Positions 1 through 6,619 of a stretch of 14,654 bases of DNA are shown here, in pieces. The notes beneath the pieces were generated by a model, which was given only the letters and a program-made list of their open reading frames with translations, was not told the DNA's origin and made no database searches. Source of the stretch: Microcoleus asticus IPMA8 (GTDB lineage: Bacteria > Cyanobacteriota > Cyanobacteriia > Cyanobacteriales > Microcoleaceae); contig NZ_SRRZ01000159.1 of assembly GCF_013179805.1 (NCBI RefSeq), positions 1 to 14,654 of the forward strand, read 5' to 3'. The position numbers and the translations under genes were made by a program. Each line of letters starts with the position of its first letter. Position 1 is the stretch's first letter.

Positions 1-112
1 ATTTTAGTTGATTATTAATAATTTATAAGTCTACAATTATACATTGCTCTGCCAACTTTAGCAATCTTTTCCTATCATTCAACACTTCTGAATTTTAACA
101 CCCTGGGCGCTG

Positions 113-499
113 TTGAAAAAACCTGATATAAACGGATTTGGGGGTGTAATTGGCTGTCTGAATCTCATCCTAATTTACGCAGCCATCACCCAACTATTCC
201 TATTTACAAAAACCCGAAATCAGGAAATTTGGGCCGTCGGGACAGTCGGCAGCGCTATCTTGTTGCCACCTGCGATCTTATCTATGCTCTTGCTTACTCC
301 AGAAAAAGCTCCTTTTTTGTGGTTGTCTTCAACATTTTTTGGCATTTGGTTTTCGCCGTATCTGACAGCCGCGTCAGGAAATACGATTTTGCTCTCCATA
401 CTCAGTCAGTGGACTGTCTTGGTGTTGTTGAACTTCAAATTGCGATCGCAACTGAGACTCGCAGGGCAATCAGCTTCTAAAGCACTGCTGAAAGCTTGA
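113..499 (+). CDS. Hypothetical four-helix membrane protein
   Basis: A 128-residue protein that I cannot assign to a family. It has about four hydrophobic stretches suitable as membrane helices, at roughly residues 12-32, 40-62, 66-86 and 89-108. The C-terminal tail is basic (KLRSQLRL and following), and the N-terminus starts MKKP, so both ends are probably cytoplasmic. The start is a TTG; the first in-frame ATG lies near residue 58 and would remove the first two helices, so TTG is preferred, although no clear Shine-Dalgarno sequence precedes it. A HIP1 octamer (442-449) lies inside the coding region. The composition, with hydrophobic runs separated by short loops, looks like a real protein, but it could be a fast-evolving orphan. 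The gene stands alone and is followed by hairpin repeats at 535-588. Confidence 0.6.
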   Translation: MKKPDINGFGGVIGCLNLILIYAAITQLFLFTKTRNQEIWAVGTVGSAILLPPAILSMLLLTPEKAPFLWLSSTFFGIWFSPYLTAASGNTILLSILSQWTVLVLLNFKLRSQLRLAGQSASKALLKA

Positions 500-534
500 A
501 AAAGCAGGGGAAGGCATTAAACGTGAAACTCCGA

Positions 535-588
535 TTCAGGCAGGGATTTAAACCCCTGCCTGAAAGCTTAAGTCGTCTGAAAACGACT
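535..588. repeat. Pair of hairpin repeats downstream of the first gene
   Basis: Two adjacent inverted repeats. The first has an 11-bp perfect stem, 535-545 with 554-564 (core CAGGCAGGG / CCCTGCCTG, loop ATTTAAAC). The second has a 6-bp stem, AGTCGT (571-576) with ACGACT (583-588). Paired GC-rich hairpins around an ATTTAAA loop followed by an AGTCGTCTGAAAACGACT-like hairpin look like dispersed intergenic repeats of filamentous cyanobacteria (recollection, not searched). They may also end transcription of the gene ending at 499, but no T-tract follows. Confidence 0.6.
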
Positions 589-665
589 GTTCAACTAACT
601 TATTATGCCAATTCCGCATTTATAATCCACTTTATATTGAGCGATGGTGCCGTCGCTACACAGAC

Positions 666-687
666 AAAGCCCACCTTCGCAGGCTTT
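666..687. repeat. Short hairpin repeat (AAAGCC...GGCTTT)
   Basis: A perfect 6-bp stem, 666-671 with 682-687, around a 10-nt loop. It is preceded by GATGGTGCCGTCGCTACACA-like sequence. Together with the 535-588 hairpins it forms a repeat-rich block. An open frame covering 496-708 runs through this block but is not credible as a gene. Confidence 0.4.
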
Positions 688-708
688 AAGATTAAAGTTG
701 AAAAATAA

Positions 709-1073
709 TTTCTGACTGTACAGATCCAAAATTATAGAGTCAGCGTATATTACTAATGAACGCAGTACAAAATTTCATAGGTTCGCACCGCTAAAAATTT
801 CAGCTTGCCTGTTTGCAGTTGAGCTGCGATCGCCCTTGGCTACACACCTAACTATAAAATACGGCTAAGTGATCTGTATTTAGGAGTGGGTTTATTTGAA
901 TCGGGGGGCGGGTTTATATATCATTTTAGCTGCGTGTAATACTTTTATGGCAACCCACCCCTACAGCCGAAAATAAGAAAAACTCTCCTAAAAGTGCCAA
1001 TTTGTGATATTTTGACTGAGAATACCACCGCCGTTAGGCAACAGAAGTATCAAATTTAGAGGGTGATTAGAGC
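709..1073. other. Gene-free stretch before the RTX gene
   Basis: 365 bases without a convincing reading frame on either strand. It holds a HIP1 octamer (826-833) and the long inverted repeat at 881-963. A GAGGG element at 1059-1063 lies 10 nt before the ATG at 1074 and is the likely ribosome-binding site for the RTX gene. I see no RNA gene. I could not settle on a promoter; the AT-rich stretch at 991-1020 is the best place to look. Confidence 0.5.
881..963. repeat. Imperfect inverted repeat, about 83 bp, MITE/REP-like
   Basis: The left arm TAGGAGTGGGTT (881-892) pairs with the right arm AACCCACCCCTA (952-963) with one mismatch in 12. A second G-rich run (902-914, containing GGGGGGCGGGTTT) lies just inside the left arm and could pair alternatively with the same right arm. 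There is no coding capacity. The form fits a small non-autonomous palindromic element. Confidence 0.5.
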
Positions 1074-3236
1074 ATGGCAGAAATTAGAGACACGGCCCAA
1101 GCAAACTTGCTAGCAGGAACTCCAGAAGATGACCTAATTTTTGGTTTGATGGGCAATGACACCATTGCCGGAAACTCTGGGAATGACAGCATTTATGGAG
1201 GTAAGCAAAGCGATTTAATTGAGGGGAATGCTGGTCAAGATACGCTATTTGGAGATTTAGAGAACGACACTATTAACGGCGGAGAAGGTAACGATTTTTT
1301 AGTGGGCGGAAAAGGCAGCGATTCCATATCGGGCAACTCCGGCAATGATGTTTTGTCGGGCGATCGAGATACTGATGTCCTGATAGGAGGAGAGGGGGCA
1401 GACTTATTTGTTTTGAGTCGCTACGCTGATGCAGATCCTGGTCGTACCAGCGGCGGTGCTAATTTCGCAAATGCTGACGCGATCGCCGATTTTGCAGCCG
1501 GTACCGATTTAATCGGTTTGGCGGGAGGTCTTAGTTTTAGCGACTTGAATATTCAGGAAGCTGGAAACGATACTGTTATTCAAGACAGAGTGACTGGAGA
1601 ATTTCTCGCTACTCTCAGAGGGGTGAGACAAAGTGCGATTAACCAGGCAAGTTTCACTAATAATATTGGCAGCGTTGTTCCAAATCCCCCGCCTCCAGCG
1701 CTGACAACGGCTTATGCTTTAACTGCTGCTAATCGGATTGTCGGTTTTAGTCTTTCCAATCCGGGAAGTGTGATCTCAGATTTCCCCGTGACTGGATTGC
1801 AAGCGGGAGAAAATTTGCTGGGAATTGATTATCGGCCGGCTAACGGTGTGCTTTACGGTGTGAGTTCTAGCAATCGCTTGTATACTGTCAATCCGAGAAC
1901 CGGGGAAGCCAGTCAAGTCGGTAGCGGGCAGTTTGCTGTTCCCCTAACTCCGGGGGCTGCGGGCTTTGATTTCAATCCGACAGTCGATCGAATTCGGTTT
2001 GTCAATGAAGCCGATCAAAACGCCCGCCTCAACCCGGATACGGGAGGAGTTGTGGATTTTGACACGCTGGCGGGGGGAATTCAACTCGACGGGAATTTGG
2101 CTTACCGGACCGGCGATCGCAATTTTGGGTCAAATCCGGCTGCTGCTGGGGCTGCGTATGTGAATAACTTTGCAGGGGGAACTTCGACAACGCTGTTTGT
2201 AATTGACAGCGATTTGGATGTTTTGGTGCGACAAGATCCGCCGAATAATGGAGTGTTGAATACGATCGGATCTTTGGGAGTTGATGCTACTAGCGTTCTC
2301 GGCTTTGATGTCAGGAGTATTGGCGGCCGCGAGGTGGCAGTGGCGGCGCTGGAAGTTGGGGGCGTTTCGGGCTTGTACAATATCAATTTAAGTAGCGGTC
2401 AAGCTTCCTTTGTCGGTCAAATTGCCGACGGCAGACAGATTAACGGTTTGGCTTTGCCTTTGCCTACAGCTTACGCCTTGACTGTCAGAAATGGCGCCGA
2501 AACAATTGTCGGTTTTAACGAGGCGGCACCGCGGGCGATTCTCAGCGACGCAGCAGTTACGGGGTTGCAGCCGGGAGAAAGTTTGCTGGGGATTGATTTT
2601 CGCCCCGCTAACGGTGTGCTTTACGGTGTGGGTTCTAGCAATCGCTTGTACGCCATCAATCCGGTGACTGGGGCTGCAACTGCTGTTGGTAGCGGGCAGT
2701 TTGCTGTTCCCCTAACTCCGGGGGCTGCGGGTTTTGATTTCAATCCGACAGTCGATCGAATTCGGTTTGTCAATCAAGCTGGTCAAAACGCCCGCCTCAA
2801 CCCGGATACTGGGGCAATTGTCGATTTTGACACGCTGACAGGGGGAATTCAACTTGACGGGAATTTGGCTTACCGGGCGGGCGATCGCAATGCTGGCAAT
2901 CCCGGCGCGGCTGCTGCTGCGGCGTATGTGAATAACTTTGCCGGGGCAACTTCGACGACACTATTTGCAATTGACACCAATTTAGACGTTTTGGTGCGCC
3001 AAGATCCGCCTAATAATGGAGTGTTAAATACGATCGGATCTTTGGGAATTGATGCTGGTACCGTTCTCGGCTTTGATGTCAGGAGTGTTGGCGGTAACGA
3101 GACGGCTTTGGCTGCGATCGAGGTTGGCGGAGTTTCCAGCCTGTACAATATCAATTTGACGACCGGTCAAGCTTCGATTGTCGGTCAAATTGGTGACGGG
3201 CGAGGGATTAAAGGCTTAGCACTGACTTTGATTTAA
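1074..3236 (+). CDS. RTX calcium-binding repeat protein with two tandem DUF4394 domains
   Basis: A 720-residue protein. Residues about 14-108 are a run of hemolysin-type nonapeptides (GNDTIAGNS, GGEGNDFLV, GGKGSDSIS, GGEGADLFV) that fold as a Ca2+-binding beta-roll. Residues 109-195 (GADLFVL, DAIADFAAGTDLI, GLSFSDL, LRGV) look like the cap usually following the roll in secreted RTX proteins. A proline linker (PNPPPP, 204-208) leads to two copies of a DUF4394 domain, about 212-464 and 465-720, each with TAYALT, LLGID(Y/F)RPANGVLYGV, GFDFNPTVDRIRFVN and QLDGNLAYR. The copies are 256 codons apart and nearly identical in DNA in places. There is no Sec signal peptide; RTX proteins are normally exported by type I secretion, usually through a C-terminal signal, but here the RTX part is N-terminal. 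Export and an extracellular or surface role are inferred. The start is ATG with GAGGG upstream. No secretion genes lie nearby. Confidence 0.9.
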   Translation: MAEIRDTAQANLLAGTPEDDLIFGLMGNDTIAGNSGNDSIYGGKQSDLIEGNAGQDTLFGDLENDTINGGEGNDFLVGGKGSDSISGNSGNDVLSGDRDTDVLIGGEGADLFVLSRYADADPGRTSGGANFANADAIADFAAGTDLIGLAGGLSFSDLNIQEAGNDTVIQDRVTGEFLATLRGVRQSAINQASFTNNIGSVVPNPPPPALTTAYALTAANRIVGFSLSNPGSVISDFPVTGLQAGENLLGIDYRPANGVLYGVSSSNRLYTVNPRTGEASQVGSGQFAVPLTPGAAGFDFNPTVDRIRFVNEADQNARLNPDTGGVVDFDTLAGGIQLDGNLAYRTGDRNFGSNPAAAGAAYVNNFAGGTSTTLFVIDSDLDVLVRQDPPNNGVLNTIGSLGVDATSVLGFDVRSIGGREVAVAALEVGGVSGLYNINLSSGQASFVGQIADGRQINGLALPLPTAYALTVRNGAETIVGFNEAAPRAILSDAAVTGLQPGESLLGIDFRPANGVLYGVGSSNRLYAINPVTGAATAVGSGQFAVPLTPGAAGFDFNPTVDRIRFVNQAGQNARLNPDTGAIVDFDTLTGGIQLDGNLAYRAGDRNAGNPGAAAAAAYVNNFAGATSTTLFAIDTNLDVLVRQDPPNNGVLNTIGSLGIDAGTVLGFDVRSVGGNETALAAIEVGGVSSLYNINLTTGQASIVGQIGDGRGIKGLALTLI
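1708..3233 (+). repeat. In-gene tandem duplication, 768-bp period
   Basis: The two DUF4394 units repeat with an offset of exactly 768 bp over most of their length. For example, the HIP1 octamer is at 2113-2120 and again at 2881-2888, and a GTAGCGGGCA block is at 1921 and 2689. From about 1920 to 2005 the copies differ at about one base. Other parts are more diverged, for example the AANR versus VRNGAET segments at the start of each unit. Confidence 0.85.
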
Positions 3237-3286
3237 CTGCTAGATTCCCAGCGATTTTAGGCATCAATTATGTACTTTTTAGGTAT

Positions 3287-3310
3287 AAAGTTGAAAAAAA
3301 CTCAACTTTT
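3287..3310 (+). terminator. Candidate terminator hairpin after the RTX gene
   Basis: A perfect 8-bp stem, AAAGTTGA (3287-3294) with TCAACTTT (3302-3309), has an A-rich 7-nt loop and lies 51 nt after the stop. The stem is AT-rich and the following T-run is only TTTT then C, so it is a weak intrinsic terminator at best. Confidence 0.4.
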
Positions 3311-3346
3311 CTACTATCTCAAATTGTCAGTCTAAAATCGTTTGGG

Positions 3347-3366
3347 CAATTCCCAATTCCCAATTT
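3347..3366. repeat. Short tandem heptad repeat (CAATTCC)n
   Basis: CAATTCC CAATTCC CAATTTG: two perfect units and one decayed unit. It matches the style of cyanobacterial heptanucleotide STRR repeats. It lies just upstream of the small gene at 3400. Confidence 0.5.
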
Positions 3367-3399
3367 GAGGTAACATATTATTTTGACAACCAAGATAAG

Positions 3400-3687
3400 A
3401 TGTTATCTCAAGTTTTTTACTTGCTACGTTCCCGCAGTGACGGCAAATATCTGTCCGCGAATCCCAATCCAGATGCGGCAGTGAGTTACCTGCTGATGTT
3501 TAGTGAAGACTATGACGCTTTGAGTTATCTCAACGCCCACGCTGCTGATGTTGCCGATCGATTCGGAGTAGAATCGATTTCCGGTTCTCAGGTAAAAAAG
3601 CTACTCGAACGTTGGGGATTTAACGGTGTGGGGGTTGTTCAAGACCCGCTGTTACCCAATATTGAGTTTTTATTGACAAAGGATTGA
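3400..3687 (+). CDS. Small hypothetical protein (95 residues)
   Basis: A 95-residue soluble protein of unknown function with no signal peptide, membrane helix or recognisable catalytic motif. The N-terminal third (MLSQVFYLLRSRSDGKYLSA) has beta-strand character. The middle (SEDYDALSYLNAHAADVADRFGVESISGSQVKKLLERWGF) looks like two helices joined by a turn, followed by a short strand-like C-terminus (GVGVVQDPLLPNIEFLL). The codon use resembles the neighbours, and the gene is followed within 25 nt by a good intrinsic terminator, which supports a real, separately ended transcript. The ATG is the first in frame. The layout suggests a conserved cyanobacterial hypothetical protein, but I cannot name a family. 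Confidence 0.75.
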   Translation: MLSQVFYLLRSRSDGKYLSANPNPDAAVSYLLMFSEDYDALSYLNAHAADVADRFGVESISGSQVKKLLERWGFNGVGVVQDPLLPNIEFLLTKD

Positions 3688-3709
3688 CAATTCACAACAT
3701 TTGCGCTTC

Positions 3710-3739
3710 ACCCGGTTTCAGGAAGAAATCGGGTTTTTT
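3710..3739 (+). terminator. Rho-independent terminator
   Basis: A 10-bp stem, ACCCGGTTTC (3710-3719) with GAAATCGGGT (3725-3734, one G-U pair), has a 5-nt loop AGGAA and runs directly into six T's (3734-3739). It ends the small gene whose stop is at 3685-3687. Confidence 0.85.
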
Positions 3740-3895
3740 GGTCACGTTTTTAGGCGATCGCCCGATCGAGCTTGTAGAGTTCTATGCCCCACATTTAGTG
3801 CAAATTGTCAAATATATTAACCTTTTACCCTAAATCTGAATCCTGTTGTATATTCGTAGTCTGTTGATTTATTCCGACACGTCAGTACACAACCT

Positions 3896-5134
3896 ATGGT
3901 TCGAGAATTAGAGCGATCGAGTGCCAGCGAGAAACGCAACCTGTCCGATTTCCCCCAAACAGCACCCGCAGCCAATCCAGTATTTTTCAGGACTTACAGT
4001 CGCCGTACCGAGACGGGAAGGGAGACTTGGGCCGAAGTGTGCGCGAGAACAGTCAAGGGGCTGCAAAAGCTTGGAAACCTCACCCCCGAAGAAACACAAC
4101 TGCTGCACCGGATGCAAAACCAGCTCAAAACCCTCGCTTCAGGCCGCTGGCTGTGGGTAGGTGGCAGCAAATGGATCGAACAACCAGAGAATTTTTCCGG
4201 CGCATATAATTGCTCCTCAACAAATATTCTCGACTGGCGTTCCTTTGGTTTGTTGATGGATTTGGCAATGATGGGCTGCGGCACAGGGGCAGTCTTGGAA
4301 CCACAATATATCAACCAACTGCCGCTGATTCGCAACCGTTTAACCCTAACCATGCAAGGCGAAATCGGCTCTACACCCGCCCAGTCGCGCCGTCAAGAAA
4401 CCGAAGTAAAAATAGCAGAAAAAACCGCAACTATTTATGTCGGAGATTCTCGCCAAGGTTGGGTAAACTCCTATCAAACTTTGCTGGAATTATCCACTGA
4501 TGAAAGATTTGCAGGAGAAATTCAAGTATTCATCGATTTGAGCGACGTTCGCCCGGTGGGAGAACCTTTAAAAGGTTTTGGGGGAGTAGCAAATCCGGTG
4601 AAATTGCCAGATCTTTATCAGCGCTGCGCCGCTATTTTAAATAAAGCTTTAGGGCGGCAGTTAAATTCAGTTGAATGCTGCGTGTTGATTGATGAAGCTG
4701 CGGTCACAATTGTTGCTGGCAATATTAGAAGATCGGCCGGAATGCGTCAGTTTGATGCTGATGACGAACTAGGGGCAAATGCTAAAAATAATTTGTGGCA
4801 ACAAGATGAAAGCGGCAACTGGAGAATCGATCCAGAACGCGATGCTCTTCGGATGGCAAACCATACGCGAGTTTTCCATACCAAACCTACACTAGAAGAA
4901 TGTATTGATGCTGTCCGCAAACAGTATTACAGCGGCGAAGGTGCGATTCAATGGGCCGGCGAAGCTGTAGCTCGATCTAACGTTGATTTACTTTCAACAC
5001 CGAGTCTTAGAAGTGAGTTTTTGAAAGCTTACGATGAAGGAAAAGCTAAAGAGTGGTTGCAGGAACGCCATCCTAATATGACTGCTGGCGAGTTAGAGCA
5101 TCGGTTAGTCCGTGTGGGCTTAAACCCGTGTGGT
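3896..5134 (+). CDS. nrdJ: Class II (AdoCbl-dependent) ribonucleotide reductase, exon 1
   Basis: The first 413 codons of a monomeric, adenosylcobalamin-dependent ribonucleoside-triphosphate reductase, which reduces ribonucleotides to deoxyribonucleotides in the cytoplasm without oxygen dependence. Visible landmarks are YNCSSTN (Cys106, the expected first half of the active-site redox pair), MMGCGTGA (126-133), and the exon end NPCG (410-413). NPCGE is the family motif whose Cys carries the thiyl radical and whose Asn and Glu help catalysis. The Glu is missing from this frame: after GGT the frame reads AAG then TAA (5138-5140), inside a group I intron. Joined to exon 2 the protein is 769 residues, close to the roughly 740 of the Lactobacillus enzyme. 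The start is an ATG with no strong Shine-Dalgarno sequence. I see no cobalamin riboswitch in the 150 bases upstream. Confidence 0.95.
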
Positions 5135-5387
5135 AAGTAATTTTGCCTCACGTAAAAAACCTCGCAAAATCGGAGAAGACTGAGATGTTAACTCCGAGGT
5201 AAGTAAGGGAATTAAAAGTCCTTTACCACCGTAGAGCGTACCGGGTGAACCTTCTTTTTTGAAGAATATAATCCTGGCAAGAGTGCGGGGCATTTACAAC
5301 TACAGTAAATGAAAAAGTACGCCGATCTACAGGGAAAATCGAATCTGTAGAACTAAAGGATAAAAAGCCTTTAGGGTAACAAACATG
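5135..5387 (+). ncRNA. Group I self-splicing intron in nrdJ (253 nt)
   Basis: The intron lies between the Gly and Glu codons of NPCGE, in phase 0. Helices found by hand: P1, 5127-5134 with 5145-5152, ending in the diagnostic U-G pair at the splice site (U5134-G5145). P10, 5140-5144 with exon 2 at 5388-5392. P3, CCTCGC 5160-5165 with GCGGGG 5285-5290. P4, CGGAG 5171-5175 with CTCCG 5192-5196, with AA joining strands on both sides of a short P5 (GAC 5178-5180 / GTT 5187-5189). P6, 5198-5200 with 5228-5230. P6a, 5203-5210 with 5219-5226. P7, GCGTAC 5236-5241 with GTACGC 5317-5322. P8, CATTTAC 5291-5297 with GTAAATG 5305-5311. P9, 5326-5332 with 5345-5351. P9.1, 5353-5359 with 5368-5374. The last intron base is G5387, as required. 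There is no open frame for a homing endonuclease. Extra hairpins between P7 and P3' suggest subgroup IA. I see no P2. Confidence 0.93.
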
Positions 5388-6458
5388 GAAATCATCGGCT
5401 CTAATTTTCACTGTAATTTGGCGGAGGTTCACCTCAATCAAATTGATCCTTACAACTTCAAAGAACAGGAGGAAGCTTTCAAGGCGGCGGCTCTATCTGT
5501 CGCGGTACTTCTCAATCACAAATTTCTTGAACCCCGCTATCAATACAGCCGCGAACTAGACCCGATTGTCGGCGTATCTTTCACGGGATTGTTCGATTTC
5601 TTCGTTCATGCTTTTGGCGTGGAGTGGCTGCGCTGGTGGGTGGAAGGCCGCCCGCAAACTCCACAAGGAATCGCTTTTAAACAGCGGGAAGAAGAGTATT
5701 TGACTGGTTGGCGCGAGATTGTCAATGGGGTAGTATGGGATTATTGCGATCGCCATTCCTTAAAACGCCCAAATCGCTGCACAACGGTTCAACCATCGGG
5801 TACTAAATCTCTGCTGACAGGTGCTTCTCCCGGCTGGCATCCGCCGAAAGCCCAGCGTTTCATTCGCCGAATCACTTTCGGCAAAAACGACCCCGTAGCC
5901 CTCGCCTGCATCGACTACGGATACAATGTTATTCCGTCTCAATCTGACAAAGATGAAAACGGCAATTTGCTGAACAATCCCTTCGATGAACGCTGCACAG
6001 AATGGCTGGTAGAAATACCTGTTGCAGTAAGTTGGGCTGATTTACCGGGAGCCGATGAAATTGACATTAGCAAGTTCTCGGCTGCCGCACAAATGGACTT
6101 TTATATGCAGGTGCAAAAGTTCTATGTCAGACATAACACTTCGGCCACGATTGAATTGCGGGAAAATGAAGTGGAAAGTTTGGGTACTCGGATTTATGAA
6201 GCGATTCGTGATGATGAAGGCTACATTTCCGCAGCGCTTTTGGCTCGGTTTGATGCTCTTGAAACTTTCCCGCGTTTGCCCTTTGAACCGGTGAGCAAGG
6301 AAACTTACACCAAGATGGTGGAAGAGACTTTAGCGCGCCGGGAAATTGATGTTTTTCACGCGGCTTTGAGTCGCTATGACTTAGGTGAAATGATGGATTC
6401 CGGGCCTGCGGGCTGCGATTCTGATAAGTGTTTGATGCCGGAGACTAAGGCTATATAG
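5388..6458 (+). CDS. nrdJ: Class II ribonucleotide reductase, exon 2
   Basis: The last 356 codons of the split reductase (residues 414-769 after splicing). It opens with EIIGSNFHCNLAEV, which completes NPCGE and supplies Cys422, the expected second half of the redox pair. QPSGTKSLLTGASPGWHPP is a typical substrate-phosphate/active-site loop. The C-terminal tail holds CDSDKC (Cys756 and Cys761), the spacing expected for the shuttle dithiol that re-reduces the active site with thioredoxin. An ATG at 5385-5387 forms the last three bases of the intron and could be mistaken for an independent start; no Shine-Dalgarno sequence supports that. A strong terminator follows 14 nt after the stop. It could be misread as a separate reductase gene or a frameshift, but the intron explains the gap. 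Confidence 0.95.
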   Translation, partial: EIIGSNFHCNLAEVHLNQIDPYNFKEQEEAFKAAALSVAVLLNHKFLEPRYQYSRELDPIVGVSFTGLFDFFVHAFGVEWLRWWVEGRPQTPQGIAFKQREEEYLTGWREIVNGVVWDYCDRHSLKRPNRCTTVQPSGTKSLLTGASPGWHPPKAQRFIRRITFGKNDPVALACIDYGYNVIPSQSDKDENGNLLNNPFDERCTEWLVEIPVAVSWADLPGADEIDISKFSAAAQMDFYMQVQKFYVRHNTSATIELRENEVESLGTRIYEAIRDDEGYISAALLARFDALETFPRLPFEPVSKETYTKMVEETLARREIDVFHAALSRYDLGEMMDSGPAGCDSDKCLMPETKAI

Positions 6459-6472
6459 TACCGTTGAACTAC

Positions 6473-6497
6473 ATCCCCCAAATGGGGGATTTTTTTT
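6473..6497 (+). terminator. Strong rho-independent terminator after nrdJ
   Basis: A 7-bp stem, ATCCCCC (6473-6479) with GGGGGAT (6484-6490), has an AAAT loop followed by a run of eight T's (6490-6497). Confidence 0.92.
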
Positions 6498-6515
6498 GAT
6501 TATTTTTAGCAAATA

Positions 6516-6563
6516 GGCGGTTTCAACCGCCGCATAATCGAGGGGATAGCTAAAAATGCTATC
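6516..6563. repeat. Two further hairpins between nrdJ and the SUMF1 gene
   Basis: GGCGGTT (6516-6522) pairs with AACCGCC (6525-6531) around a 2-nt centre. GATAGC (6545-6550) pairs with GCTATC (6558-6563) around a 7-nt loop. Neither is followed by a T-run. GGCGGTTTCAACCGCC looks like a dispersed cyanobacterial intergenic palindrome. Confidence 0.5.
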
Positions 6564-6619
6564 ATTCGACAATCAGAGATTAAAGTTGTGCTGAATTAAA
6601 ATGCAGAGGCTTTAGTGCA

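Noticed and set aside
496..708. 70-codon plus-strand frame overlapping the end of the first gene
   Set aside because: It has a TTG start inside the previous gene and is composed of hairpin repeats (535-588, 666-687); the translation has no protein-like character.
2102..2386. Minus-strand frame, and its twin at 2870-3154
   Set aside because: They are antisense shadows of the two DUF4394 copies, offset by the same 768 bp; open only because of the codon pattern of the sense gene.
3740..3895. Cobalamin riboswitch upstream of nrdJ
   Set aside because: The expected B12-box and GCCACTG-type core are not visible, and the space before the start is short for the full element.
5134..5388. Frameshift, IS insertion or intein as the cause of the nrdJ split
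   Set aside because: An intein would keep the frame open, but there is a stop at once. No transposase or terminal repeats are present. The insert has group I helices and its exact removal restores NPCGE.
5223..5441. 72-codon minus-strand frame across the intron
   Set aside because: It is antisense to the folded intron and exon 2, with no plausible start signal or protein features.
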